From NCBI RefSeq assembly GCF_026745355.1, contig NC_079206.1:3031800-3095799 (forward strand): a DNA stretch of 64,000 nucleotides, given 5' to 3'. This document shows positions 26,065-37,998 of this stretch, piece by piece; position 1 is the first letter of the stretch; each line of letters opens with the position of its first letter. A model generated the notes under the pieces. It saw only the letters and a program-made list of their open reading frames with translations. It was not told where the DNA came from and searched no databases. Both the position numbers and the translations under genes were made by a program. The DNA is from Beta vulgaris subsp. vulgaris (lineage: Eukaryota; Streptophyta; Magnoliopsida; Caryophyllales; Amaranthaceae).

Positions 26065-26697
26065 CTCCTTCCAGATAGGACTTTTGGAGCTTTCTTTTTG
26101 CTTTTTAATTTGGGGTTGTATGAAGCTAGGTTTGGGTTTTAAAATTTTGTAGACTTACCATTGAGTTTGTTATATTTTTTCTGATTTGTTTTGCCTTTTT
26201 GAGGTGAGTTTTTGCAATTTTGAGTTGGGAACATATGGAGACAAAAAATAAAAAAAGGTTCATATTGGTTCGTTGGACTATGAGCGACTTTGATGAATAC
26301 TAATTTATTTGTTTGCTATACATCAATTTAGATCAACTTTTTGGTAGCATTTAGTGAGGGTGCACCTTCTTCACCCTAAGAAAAAAGTTTTGAATTTAAA
26401 TAGGTTTGGTTAAGTTCGGACAAATTCATATAAATTTTAATACTTTATAAACGAACTTTAATATGCTCAATAAACTCATATTAGTTCATTAAATTTAGAC
26501 AAGTTTAGAAATATTCATGTAAGGAAAAAACACACCTTAGATTTGAAAACGCTCATCCCTCTAATGTTTTGACATTCTTGGATGTGAAGCTCAACATGTA
26601 ATCAAGCATTTACTCCCAATCTCAATCCACAAAAGGATTTTATTTTAAAAAAAAGTTTTAGATCTAATTAGTTCAGTTAAATTCGGACAAATTCATA

Positions 26698-26723
26698 CTA
26701 GCTTTCTAAGCACGTGATGCGTG
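26698..26723 (-). mobile_element. Helitron 3' terminus (minus strand), small hairpin
   Basis: Minus-strand CACGCATCACGTG (stem CACG/CGTG) is followed by CTTAGAAAGCTAG ending at 26698, then T. Weaker than the 18145 copy. Its 5' end was not identified; a plus-strand TCTCTATTATATAAGG at 27541 is the wrong orientation to pair with it. Confidence 0.4.
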
Positions 26724-27903
26724 TAACATTTTTTTTTATTGTGATATATTGTAATGTCGAGTACTTGGTTTTATATGTGCATGCAATACATGTACTCATG
26801 TAGCCAAAACTCACTATAGTTTAAGTTAGACATTTTTTTCGATTTAGACTATTTAATTCAACTTATTATAAGTTATTTTCAGCAAAAATATGTTCACATC
26901 AGTTTAGATAAATTAAAATAAGTTGAATAGAACGAAACTAAAGTAGTTAAGAAAACATACAATTGTAATTAATATTTTAAACATAATACTAAAAAAATAT
27001 CCATAAGAATATTGCATGATTATCTGTTTTGTCAAGTCTATCTATTTTGATTAGCAAATTAGTTCATAATTACAAAAATATATTTATCTTTATTTATCCA
27101 TGAAAATCAAATTAAAAAAAAAATCTTTCTTTTCTATTTTTTTGCCATAATTATAAAGATTATCTTCACATCTTTGTGCTTTTCTTTGTCTTCTTTTGAA
27201 TTTTGATTGTGAACTATTTTCAGTTCTAACTCTTGATCTGACCTTATTATCATGTATGTAATTGACTTACACAAATCGACTTTATATAAACCCATCAAAA
27301 TAATCATTTCTGTACATGCCTATAATGATATGGAAGTATATTGTTGATTTTTTATTTTGACAATTTCTCCTTTTGATGGACGATTTTGATATTCTTAAAT
27401 GAATTTTTCATCTTTGCTTTTTTTGTGAACTTTTTTATTATTTCATTTTTTTTTGGCTAAAATTTTAAGTTATTCTAATTTTAGTTTTTAATCAAAAAAT
27501 TAGACAAAATATCTTGACCTTTTTTTAAAGAAGAGAATATCTCTATTATATAAGGAAACTGTGGAGATAGATGGTTTCCCCCTTTCAAAATACTAAATTA
27601 CCCTTAATAATCTAATGAAATGAAAAAAGTTACAGAAGAAAACAATTTAAGAACCAACTCATGAATAATATGACGTCCACATGAAAAGTTTGAAATTACA
27701 TCTTATTATAAGGTAGACAATTTTTAATTTTCTTATTAATTATTACACGTAAATATAGATTAAGAAGGAATTAAATTTTAAGTATTTTTTTTAATATGTG
27801 AAAGGCAAAAAAGTAATGAGTAACCAATGCTTAACATCTTAATTATATGTAGATACACATACACACAGGTACTAGTAGTTGTCTAGCAGCTCATCTTCAG
27901 GAA

Positions 27904-30900
27904 ATGGCGGCTCAATTCATTCAATTTGCTACTCCTACACACAACTCTAACCTCAAAGGTAACTACTCTTTCACTTCCTTATTTGATTTAGTTATGTAGG
28001 GTACATTTTGTTGAAACACTTAATAGTAGATTATTTGTGGCATTGTGCTAATAGACTTCCTCCATTCAAAATTTTTTCTCTTTTATTTGAGAGTTTTTAG
28101 GGAGAATGGTTTCATTTACATTAGAACGCCGAAAGTATATAATTTCAACATCTTATAATAGAGTAACATTATTATGCTGTTCAGGGCTGTCTCAAACTAT
28201 ATGGAGGCCCTGTGCTATTTGTTCAATTTAAGGCCCCAAAAATTTATTTTTTAAGTGACGTCTTTACTCATTTTTTACTTTTACAATTAGATGAAATATG
28301 AATATCAATTTTAGCTTACAAAATCACATTCATTACAAAGTAAAAGCAACATTTTACCCTCAAGATTGATTCATCCTCAATCACACAAATTATCAATTAG
28401 GAAAAACAAAATAGATAATACTTTTCAAGCTTTTAATCCATCACTTAATCTAACATTCTCCATAAAAGCCTTGAGAATTAGGGTATGTTCTCCCCAGTTT
28501 ATTTTCAGTTCAGTTCAGTTCAATTCAATTCAATTCAGTTCAGTTCAGTTCAGTTCAATTCAGTTCAGTTCAGATCAGTTCAGTTCAGACCAGTTCAGTT
28601 CAGCTCTTGACAATACTTTTACTCTTACATATCACTATTCATTTCAGTTCAGTTCAATTCAGTTTAGTTCAGTTCAGATCAGTTCAGTTCAGATCAGTTC
28701 AGTTCAATTCAGTTCAGTTCAATTCAGTTTAGTTCAATTCAGTTCAGTTCAGCTGTTTTATGCCGAAGAGAACCGGCCTTAAAAGAAAAGAAATTTATCT
28801 ATAATGCTGCAAGTTAAACTGAATCTTATTTGATTGCACTTATTGAAGAATAATTGTGATTTTCATTTCTTATTAATTAACAAAATTCAAAAGTGATAGT
28901 TGAAGAATATTGTTAGTTGTTCATCAAGAGGAGTTTTGAGGAATGGATTCTTCCATTGATAGAAAGAGAGAAGGTGAAGGATGATTCTTGAAGAAAGGTG
29001 GGAGAGGAAACTTAATGGAAATGAAGGAAAGAAAAATAGTTAAAAATTATAACAGAGAGAAGGAAAAGAGTTGAGAAGTGAATTAAGCATGATTTTTGGG
29101 ATTTGAAAATTTGCAAATATTGCTATCAGTTTGAGAAGAAGACATGACGCAAGTACTCCATTAAAGTCAGTGTTTTTGGGGATAAAGCAAGGAAAACGGC
29201 TGAAAATTTTGGCAAATTGGGCCCTTTTGTTGATGAGGCCCTGTGCAGGAGGTCTGCTTGCACAGGCCTTAAGCCGGGCTTGATGCTGTTTCAAAATAGA
29301 TGGCATGCCATTTTATTTGACATTTAGTTCTCTCTATCTCTCTCTTCACCACATGAGTCTCTCTTTTTATTTATTTCTTTATCTCTTATTTATATAATCT
29401 CCTTAATCCTCGTGTCTTTCTCTACATTTCATTTATTTTAGAACGGGTGAAATATAATATTTTATACTAGAAACAGTAATATGGGATGTGATTAGTAAGT
29501 GTGTCTTGGCTAATTCGATGTGGGTGTGATGATTGATGGTTCAAATCTCCGAATGGACGATTGATCCCCTGTAAAATAAGAAGACTAACCAGAGGGTTTT
29601 CGGGCAAACGATTTGCGATGCTTAAGGCTATGTTTAGTTCACCTGAAATTTTCTGATCTGAACTTATCTGATCTGATCTAGTCTGATCTAAACTGAACTG
29701 ATCTGATTTACAAGATCTTATCTTTTATAAAATATATTATTACTATTATATTATTACTTTGTAATTCGTTATTATGCAATACATTATAAGATCTTCTTTA
29801 TAGTATTACTATTATTATCATTTTATTTCTATTACAACTTTTACACAACTTTTATTACTAATAATTATTATTATTATATTATTATAAGAACAATAATAAT
29901 AATTATAATCATGATAGTAATTATCTTTCAAAAAAAAATCATAATAATAATTATTATTACTAAAAATAATTATATAATTCAAGTTATTAATTTATAAGAG
30001 CACTTATACAATATTTCACACTTTCCCTTAAAAAAATGTTTCACACTTGAGAAGTCGGCAGACTCAACTCTTTTTTTTCCATGTAAAATAAAATAAGATA
30101 TACGAACAACTATGACTTGCGCATAAAAGAAATAAATAGCGTGCAACTTCAAATAGCTATAGAGATTTGGAATTCGGTAGGAAGAGGTGTACCGAATCTA
30201 AATTTATAATTTGTTTCTCACACTTAGCTTATTTTGAAATGTAATCCGAACTTAGTAGTTTCGTTGTCATGGATTTGAGCTATCATATTATATATATTTC
30301 TTATTTTTGCGTCAAGCTTATGTTCTTAACACGTTGCTTTTAATTTTCTATTATTTAATAACAACAAAATAACTTAATATAATGATAACAATGACATTTA
30401 TAATGGTAACAACAAGATTAATAATAATTACCAATATTAATAATTAATAAGTACAACAACAACAATAATAATCCTTTTGAACAAATGTATAAGTAAATAA
30501 TAATACTCCCTTTGTATTTTTTTATCTTTCTCACTTAGAATCTTGACACTATTCACAATTAGAGAGAATCTTTTATATTTTTCTCAATATATAAGAAAAA
30601 ATATAGTCATATGGGGTCTTGTTTGATTTGTCTCAATGAGTATTTTATTAATATTCAATTAGTATAATTTTTACTAATATGTAATGAAAGATATTTAATA
30701 GTAATAATGAGTTTTTAAATGTAAGCATGATCTGATCTGAACTTATTTTTTTCTGATCTGAACTTATTTTTTCTGATCTGATCTAATCTGATTAGATCTG
30801 AAATAAGCAAAAATAAGGTGAAATGAGCATAGCCTAAGTTAGGAGTATGAGCAATAGTAAGCAAAAAAGATAGAGAGAACTCCAAATGTATGTGTTCATT

Positions 30901-33900
30901 TAAATAAATGAAATTACTTTTATTTTGATGCTAAATGGAATATATATGATGGGGAGTAGGTGTAAAAGGCTTTGGGCCGTCTTTATTTGAAGTCAGCCTC
31001 CAATTATATCCCTTAGGCCTTGGTTGTATGACAATGAGTGTTAGGTCAACTTCGATTGGGTTTGGGCTCATATTTAGATCCCAACAAATATGAAATAGAG
31101 TCACTTAAGGGTTGAGGAGCATAACTGCATAAGTGTTTTTTTAGAATGTACTCTATCTGTTTCAATATACTTGACACACTTTTCTTAACATGCTTGTCAA
31201 TTCATATTTTCTACAAGTAAAAATTATAAAAAGCTAATATTTTAAAAGTATATGTCAAGACGTATCCAACAAGATCTCACCTGATTATAATTTACCTTGC
31301 CGAAAAAACCATAAAACACGGTTGAAGAATAGTGTGTGAATAGTGCAAAAGTCAAACCGTGTCAAGTATTTTAATCGGTTCGAAAAGTTTCCTAATGTCA
31401 ATAGAAAAGTTTCCTAAGAAGCTACAATATATATAATGCTTATTGTTGATTGATGCAGATGGTATTGGGCTAATTGGTCTGAAAGCCAAGCCATTGAGTT
31501 TGCATATGAAGGCTTTTTGTGGGTATAATAAAGCAAGAGCTAAAACAACCATGAATGACAGCAATAATAACATTGGTGATAGTAAGGCAATCAACATTCC
31601 TAGACATTGGTACAATTTAAATGCTGATCTTCCCATTAAACTCCCTCCACTTCTTGACTCTAAGACATTTAAGCCTACAACATCCCAAGATTTGGGACCC
31701 CTTTTTCCAAAGGAGTTGATCCATCAAGAACTAAGTGATGAAAGATACATCGAAATACCCCAAGAAGTTCGGGATATTTATGGATTATGGAGACCTACTC
31801 CTTTAATCAGGTCAGTTAACTACCCTACTTTTTTGTTTTAAGGCATCATAATGTGCATATCTTTCATTTTGTTCTTCATGGGTTATGGTTACAAGATAAA
31901 TAGTTATCGACTCTAGAATACAGGGCGGCTAAGGCCATGTGTAAGGTGAACAATTGTACCGTTTTCCAAAATATAAGAGCCCAGTTTTATTAGTTGTTCG
32001 TCCAAATTAAAAAATAAAAATAAAATATAAATCTAATTATACGTGTTGATGATTTTCAATTTGTCGAGCCTAATGTTGGAAGCAGATTTAAAGAGATTAA
32101 TTTATATATATAAAACTCTCTAATAACTCTTACGTCTCTTTCTATTCATAAAAAGTTTACAATCCTTATAATTTAATTTAGCACAGAGCTCCTAAACTAT
32201 ATGTTGAAGCTATGATGTATAGTGCACACCACATGTGAGTGTCCCATATTGATTAAATAAGAGAGATGAGTTCACTTTATAATGCAAAGGGGTTACTCCA
32301 ATCCCCTTATTGCCATATGGTTTTAAGGTGGAACCTCCTTTGTGCTGTGAAGTGGACTCTCTCTCCTTGTGATGGGTGCGGCCCAGGCCGATATTTAACA
32401 TGGTATCAGAGCCAGGCCCATAGAGGGTCCGTTAACTTATTCTGGGCCAATTGAAAAAGGGACCTCACATGTGAGGGTACATTTCGTCCCCTTCAGCTGA
32501 AATTCTCAATCGTGAGCAACTTATTATTATTAGGAAAGCCATAAGTGGATCGATATATGACATCCTAAATTTTGCACATTTATCATATAATATTTTATAG
32601 CTAAATAAAATGTGAAAATAGTAGTAACAGTTATTAGCTTGGAATAATAATACAGAGCTAGAAGATTGGAGAAGTTTTTGGATACCCCAGCAAGGATATA
32701 TTATAAGTATGAAGGTGTTAGTCCCTCAGGGTCACACAAGCCTAATAGTGCAGTGCCACAAGTCTGGTATAATGCTCAAGAAGGTGTCAAGAAAGTTGTT
32801 ACTGAAACTGGTGCTGCACAATGGGGAAGTGCTCTTGCCTTTGCTTCCAGTCTATTCAACCTTGAATGTGAGGTAAGAACTTCTTCTAAATTACGACTAC
32901 TTGTGTCTCAATTTAGTTGCTGATTTTTTTTTTTTGAACAATCCTAATATAGCGTCGCTACATACTTTTTATTTTTTTCATATATTTTTTAATAGTCACG
33001 CATAAGAGGAACGGGTGTTACCATATTAACGAGCTGAACCGAGATCGAGCATAGGATTGCTCGGCTTGGCTCGGCTCTTACACTTTTATTTGAGCTTGAG
33101 TCGAGTTTTGAGCTTTAATTTTCTAGTTCAATTTTACCTTAGAATTCAAATAGAGTTTAAAAAAGTATATTTCATATATTCTATAAATAGGTTTAAACTA
33201 CTTACTTTAAGATTTTCACAAGTATTTATTACGTACAATTTAAGTATAACTTTTCATTAAATTTCTATAATATAGAAAATGGTATAGCTAAAACATATTT
33301 CGAACATGCTCTCGAACTTTTCAAATCAAACTTTGCTGTTCTCGGCTCTAAATTACTACTACTTGTGTCTCTTCCTTACATTGGTCTATGTTCCTACAGT
33401 AAATAAGAAGTCCTATAAAAACCAAAGGAGTATATATTATTGGACAAAAACTAATTTAAGTTGTTAAAACTGATTTTTACTCATCAGTAATTAATTATCT
33501 TGCATATGATATAAATAGGTGTGGCAAGTTCGTGCCTCATATGACAGTAAACCACAAAGAAAATTAATGATGCAAACATGGGGTGCCAAGGTACATCCTT
33601 CACCATCTAACATTACTGAAGCAGGTAGAAAAATTCTTGCTATCAATGAATCAAACACAGGAAGTTTAGGGATTGCAATATCTGAAGCTTTAGAGATGGT
33701 ATCAAATAACATTGATACTACAAAATATTGTGCGGGAAGTGTTTTCAACCATGTTTTGTTGCACCAAACAATAATAGGGGAAGAATGTCTTAAGCAAATG
33801 GAAGCCATTGGTGAAGCTCCAGATGTTATAATTGGATGTACTGGTGGTGGTGCATGTTTTGGAGGGTTATGTTTTCCTTTTCTTAGGGAAAAACTTAACA

Positions 33901-35687
33901 ACAATATTAATCCTCGTGTAATAGCTGTTGAACCTACAGCTTGTCCTTCATTGACTAAAGGAGTTTATGCTTATGATTATGGTGATACTATGGGGATGAC
34001 ACCTTTGATGAAGATGCATACACTTGGTCATGAGTTTATTCCTGACCCTAAGCATGTTGGTACGTAATTACTCGTTCTGTCTCTTCAACGATCTTTATAT
34101 GATTACCTGCTTTTTCATGGTTTCTAATTTAATGCCCATATTAACCATTTTTATTTTATATTATACATACATATATAGCGTCCTGCATCCATCTAGCTGT
34201 CCCATATTTATGTTTGGAGACGTGAAAAAATCAAATAGAGCAATCTTTATAAATAATGGAAGTATTAATTTATTATGACCCTAAGCATATTGGCCTGGTA
34301 ATTACTCGTTCTGTCTCTTCAACGACCTTTATACGATTACCTGCTTTTTCATGGCTTTCAATGTGCATATATATTAACCATTTTTATTTTATATTATGCA
34401 TACATAGCATCCATCTGGCCGTCCCATATTTATGTTTAAATCATGTTTGGAGTCGTGAAAAATCAAATAGAGCAATTTTTATAAATAATGAAAGTATTAA
34501 TTTATTGTGGCCCTAAGCATGTTGTTACTTTCTCTACCCTTCTTTTTCTAAGAGTTTCACATGCTTTTTGTATGTATATGTTTTACAATTAATAAATACA
34601 ATCATATATTGATGAACATTGTAAAAGGTTGATACTAAATAGAAATTTGCTTTAAAATGAATCTAGCAATATTTTATATGATACTTCTTTTTTATGATAA
34701 TTTTCTTAACTAAAATTCATGGTTAAAGATTTATAAATTAACTACAAAAGGCAAATTATATCTATTAACTAGAATTGGGTTAACTAACTATTACGAAATA
34801 CGAAATCTTTTAGATAAACAGCCACTGTTCATTTCAATATGTCTTTCTTGATCAACAACCTTTTTGTGACATGTAATTTGTTCAATGGTTTAATTTTTCT
34901 AGGTGGGTTACGTTATCATGGTATGGCACCACTTATTTCACATGTATACGAGTTGGGATTGATAGAAGCAATAGCTCTTCCTCAACTGGAATGCTTCAAA
35001 GGTAACAAGAAAGTGCCAAAATTACAATGCTATAAACGTAGGCTGCATTTTATAATCAAATAATTACAATGCTATAAACTCAACTCATGCAGAGTCTTTG
35101 GTCGTCGATGCGATCATTTATGAAAAGCTATGTTCCCAAGCCAAATATATAATTGGTGATGTTTTCGTTATTAGTTAAAGGTGGTGGTGCTCCTTGTACG
35201 CAAGCCATATTAATTTCAGTTTTGCCGATTAAATTGGCTCAAAAACTATTGGTACCTTCATAACTATTTTTAATTGGACAAAAGGTATATCTAGTCGATG
35301 AAATTGGAGTAGATTAACATGTCATCATAATTCCGATGTTTTTTTATAAAAATCTCGTTCATATGTACTCCGTAGTTAGATTATATTAACATGTAATTTG
35401 TAAAAACTTAGTTAAACTTTGCTTGGTTTTCAGGTGCCATTGAATTTGCAAGAACCGAAGGATTAATTGCAGCACAGGAATCAACTCATACTATAGCCGC
35501 TGTAATCAAGGAAGCTTCACGTTGCAAGGAAACGGGAGAATCTAAAGTGATTTTGATGGCACTCTCAGGAAATGGCAATTTCGACTTGTCAGCTTACGAT
35601 AAGTATCTACAAGGAAACTTAACTGATTTGGCTTTTTCAGAGGAGAAGATACGAGACTCGCTAGCCAGTATCCCTAGCCTTGCGTAG
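27904..35687 (+). CDS. TSBtype2: Tryptophan synthase beta chain, type 2 (TSBtype2-like), complete, six exons
   Basis: PLP enzyme family that joins indole and serine to make tryptophan; type 2 is the plant branch near archaeal TrpB2. Exons: 27904-27958, 31459-31810, 32656-32872, 33519-34059, 34903-35001, 35434-35687; phases agree, 505 aa, a usual length. The ATG (AAATGGCGG context) opens a Ser/Thr/Lys-rich N-terminus that could be a transit peptide. The PLP lysine is Lys164 in [11 protein letters not shown], followed by [15 protein letters not shown] (TETGAGQWG is usual). The glycine-rich loop is [13 protein letters not shown] instead of the expected GGGSN type. Near the C-terminus [12 protein letters not shown] and LSGNGNFD replace the usual GIVPAPEPTHAI and CGHGHFD types. 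Usual motifs are recalled family knowledge. The frame is open throughout, so it is probably expressed, but its activity may have shifted. Intron 1 (3.5 kb) is filled with transposons. Confidence 0.88.
28182..29282. mobile_element. hAT-type non-autonomous element in TSB intron 1
   Basis: Starts CAGGGCTGTCTCAAACTATA, with GAGGCCCTGTGC close inside; ends with CACAGGCCTTAAGCCGGGCTTG. It is flanked by a perfect 8-bp target duplication ATGCTGTT at 28174-28181 and 29283-29290, the hAT hallmark. About 1.1 kb; no transposase. A TTCAG MITE is nested at 28481-28778. Confidence 0.85.
28481..28778 (+). mobile_element. TTCAG-repeat Tourist-like MITE, long copy nested in hAT
   Basis: 298 bp from GGGTATGTTCTCCCCAGTTT to CCGAAGAGAACCGGCC. 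TTA target duplication at 28478-28480 and 28779-28781. The interior is mainly TTCAGTTCAGTTCAATTCAG-type arrays, which create a spurious open frame rich in Ser, Phe and Gln. Confidence 0.85.
29636..30834 (+). mobile_element. 1.2-kb Tourist/PIF-like element, copy 1, in TSB intron 1
   Basis: Starts GGCTATGTTTAGTTCACCTG and ends GGTGAAATGAGCATAGCC, an inverted pair. TAA target duplication at 29633-29635 and 30835-30837. Subterminal GATCTGAACTTATTTTTTCT-like repeats at both ends. No open frame of note. A truncated Stowaway (about 30505-30720) is embedded and is shared with copy 2. Confidence 0.85.
31149..31382. mobile_element. Stowaway-type MITE in TSB intron 1, decayed
   Basis: Left end TACTCTATCTGTTTCAATAT then ACTTGACAC. 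The right end carries GTGTCAAGTATTTTAATCGG. Contains AACAAGATCTCACCTGATTA. About 234 bp; boundaries approximate. Confidence 0.55.
32218..32470 (+). mobile_element. TRIM-like LTR and primer-binding site in TSB intron 2
   Basis: A presumed short LTR, starting near TGTATAGTGCACACC, ends in ATTTAACA at 32400. It is followed at once by TGGTATCAGAGC (32401-32412), the primer-binding site complementary to initiator tRNA-Met used by many plant LTR elements. No gag/pol follows and no second LTR was found, so this is a remnant or a TRIM. The left boundary is a guess. Confidence 0.55.
34047..34530 (+). repeat. Tandem duplication of TSB exon 4 end and intron 4 start
   Basis: The sequence GACCCTAAGCATGTTGG, then GTAATTACTCGTTCTGTCTC and a TTCATGG word, at 34047 recurs at about 34277 (GACCCTAAGCATATTGG). 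A third partial start is at about 34509 (GGCCCTAAGCATGTTG). The unit is about 230 bp. The second copy keeps the last codons of exon 4 but not its donor. Confidence 0.8.
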
Positions 35688-36959
35688 GCTTCATGTATCA
35701 TGCCTGTTACTTGAACTCGCATACTTATGTCAGACATGGATATATAAGTCAATGTATCCAAGTCGATAGTTAATCAATAATTTAAGATGATAGGTTCATT
35801 AAACAACAATTACTTATTGTTGAAGTACTAGTATCTCGGAGAAAAGTTGCAAATTGCAAACGTATTAAGTTTAATGTAACGTTTGTGAATTACTTGCATT
35901 TGATTTCAATATTCGAATTTCAAATATTGAAATTGAGATCTGAAATTTAATTCCAATTTTAATTCTAAAGCAGCGTTTGGAATGGTTTAGAAATCAATTT
36001 CGAAAATTAATGGAAATTCACAAGAGAGGGCCCAACTGTTATTCATTTTCTTTTATAAGTCCCAACTATGGATTATTCCTTATAATAGGTCCTAAGTTTA
36101 CTATCTAATGATTTTCGTAGGTCCTGAATTACTTATAACCGGTTTAGAATGTAAGATTTTACAATATTTACCACCTTCGAATACTTTCAACAAGTGACAA
36201 AGACTTATAAAATGGGGCCAACGTTTAAAAATCTTACCTTTTAAATCGTTTATAAATTGCACTGAATAATCCATAGTTGAGACTTATAAAAGAAAATGAG
36301 TAATAGTGAGGCCCACTCTTGTGAATTTCTCCTAAAATTTATTGTTTGACAAACACGTACATTAGAGTTCTAGAAGGGGATTACTATTTACCGCCCGTAT
36401 TTACTTAATATATTTTTTCAAGATTTTCCTAAACTAATATACTCACTCTCTCCTCCTCTCACTCTCATTCTCACTTTCTCTCACCTCACCCCAACCACCA
36501 CGGACAACCACCATCACCGGAACCACCATCACCGAAACCACCACCGCATCGATTTACATCAAAATCAATGTTTAATGAAAGAATAAGATTTGGTGTCAAC
36601 GAAGACTAATAAAGCAATGAAAAAAAAAGGAAGAAAAACGAAAGTCATCTACTAAAACAATGAAATAAGTGCTTTGGTACTTCATCGCTGCAACAAAAAT
36701 TATGGCCAAGATCTCATCATATGATTGTTGTCCTAAAATTTCTTGTAATATTCCAATAATTTATGTGATTATGCCAATGATTTAAGTTGTATGATGGCCA
36801 AAGTTCTTCATGTTAAAGCATCAAACTTGGGATTCAATGGAGCTTTGTATACGTACGGAGAACTATGTCATAAGTTTGTCAAAAATGTTGTTGATTTACC
36901 ATTGGAGGCTGACGGACTATGAGAGAAAAAGAGATGAAAATGATGTAGAATAGAGCTTA

Positions 36960-37195
36960 GTTTAAGCATTTATAAATGCAACATAAGTTTATAGCATTGC
37001 AATTTGTGCACTTTACCTTTGAAGCATTCCATTTGAGGAAGGGCTATTGCTTCTAAGTTCTATCAATCCCAACTCGTATACATGTGAAATAAGGGGTGCC
37101 ATACCATGGTAACGTAACCCACATAGAAAAATTTAACCATTGAAACAAATTACATGTCACAAGAAGGTTGTTCAAGAAAAATATCTTGAAATGAT
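36960..37195 (-). pseudogene. Inverted broken copy of TSB exon 5 and flanking introns
   Basis: Minus-strand sequence matches 34840-35060: intron 4 end, exon 5 and intron 5 start. Damage relative to the source: the acceptor TCTAG is TCTAT, and a 7-bp insertion (AACTTAG-like) after GATTGATAG shifts the frame. It forms an inverted repeat with its source, about 1.9 kb away. Confidence 0.8.
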
Positions 37196-37218
37196 TAATG
37201 GTTTGTTTATGTATGATA

Positions 37219-37998
37219 CTAGCCTTCATATGCACGCGATGTGTGCTTTAATGTCAAAATTTGTTATTCTATTAGATACTCCATTCGTACTTTATTTATG
37301 ATTAAACTTAAATGTGAAAAATTCAACAGTTAGATGAATTTAGATATATTAATTCGCTAATGTAAAAAAATAAAAAGGTTGTGAGTGATTGTTAACATTA
37401 ATTTTTTGTGAATGAATATTGAACATAAAAAACAAAATAATGAGTTTGTTTAACTGAATTAAAGAATATCAAAGGTAGTGAATGTTCAGACTTTTCATGT
37501 GCACGTTATGTATGCCATCTTTTTTTATAAGGTATAAATATTTTGTCCATTTAATTTTTGATTGAAGTATTTGATGCACATACTCCCTCTGTTTTTTTTT
37601 ATCTTTCTCACTTAGAATCTTGACACTATTCATGCATAGAGAGAATCTTCTCAAATGTTCTCAATTTATAAGAAAAAACATAGTCATGTGGGGTCTTGTT
37701 TGATTCGTCTCAATTAGTACTTTATTAATATTCAATCGTTATAATTTTTACTAATATATAATGAAAGATATTTAAGTTTTAAAATGTGCATTGGAAGACG
37801 CGCACAGAAAAGTAGGAATGATAAAAAAAACAGAGGGAGTACCATTTTAAACTTGTTTTTAATGGCAAGTTGGAATGAGAATTTTTAAATGATTTGTTTT
37901 TGTAATTTTTTTCTTTCCATTAATTAGATCATTAAGGGTATTTTAGTCACTTCAAAAAGAGGACACCACACCTCCTCTCTTGGCTTATATAATAGAGA
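37219..37998 (-). mobile_element. Small non-autonomous Helitron, about 780 bp
   Basis: Minus strand begins TCTCTATTATATAAGCCAAG (from 37998) after an A. It ends with hairpin AGCACACATCGCGTGC then ATATGAAGGCTAG at 37219, followed by T. The 5' TC, 3' hairpin, CTAG end and A/T insertion site all fit a Helitron. A Stowaway (37581-37841) is nested inside; no Rep/helicase frame. Confidence 0.75.
37581..37841 (+). mobile_element. Stowaway MITE nested in the Helitron
   Basis: Starts TACTCCCTCTGTTTTTTTTT and ends AAAAAACAGAGGGAGTA, perfect inverted ends with the TA duplicated. 261 bp. Confidence 0.85.

Noticed and set aside
28500..28760. CRISPR-like short direct repeats
   Set aside because: The TTCAG units have no unique spacers, and this is a plant MITE subterminal array.
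28366..28782. 138-codon frame rich in Gln-Phe-Ser repeats
   Set aside because: It is the translation of TTCAG arrays inside a MITE with target duplications, not a gene.
29500..29600. Another SINE head
   Set aside because: A GGTTCAAATC-like B box is present, but the A box is too weak and no tail or duplication was seen.
34024..34516. Plus frames of 84-86 codons in TSB intron 4
   Set aside because: They are products of the tandem duplication of the exon 4 border, not genes.
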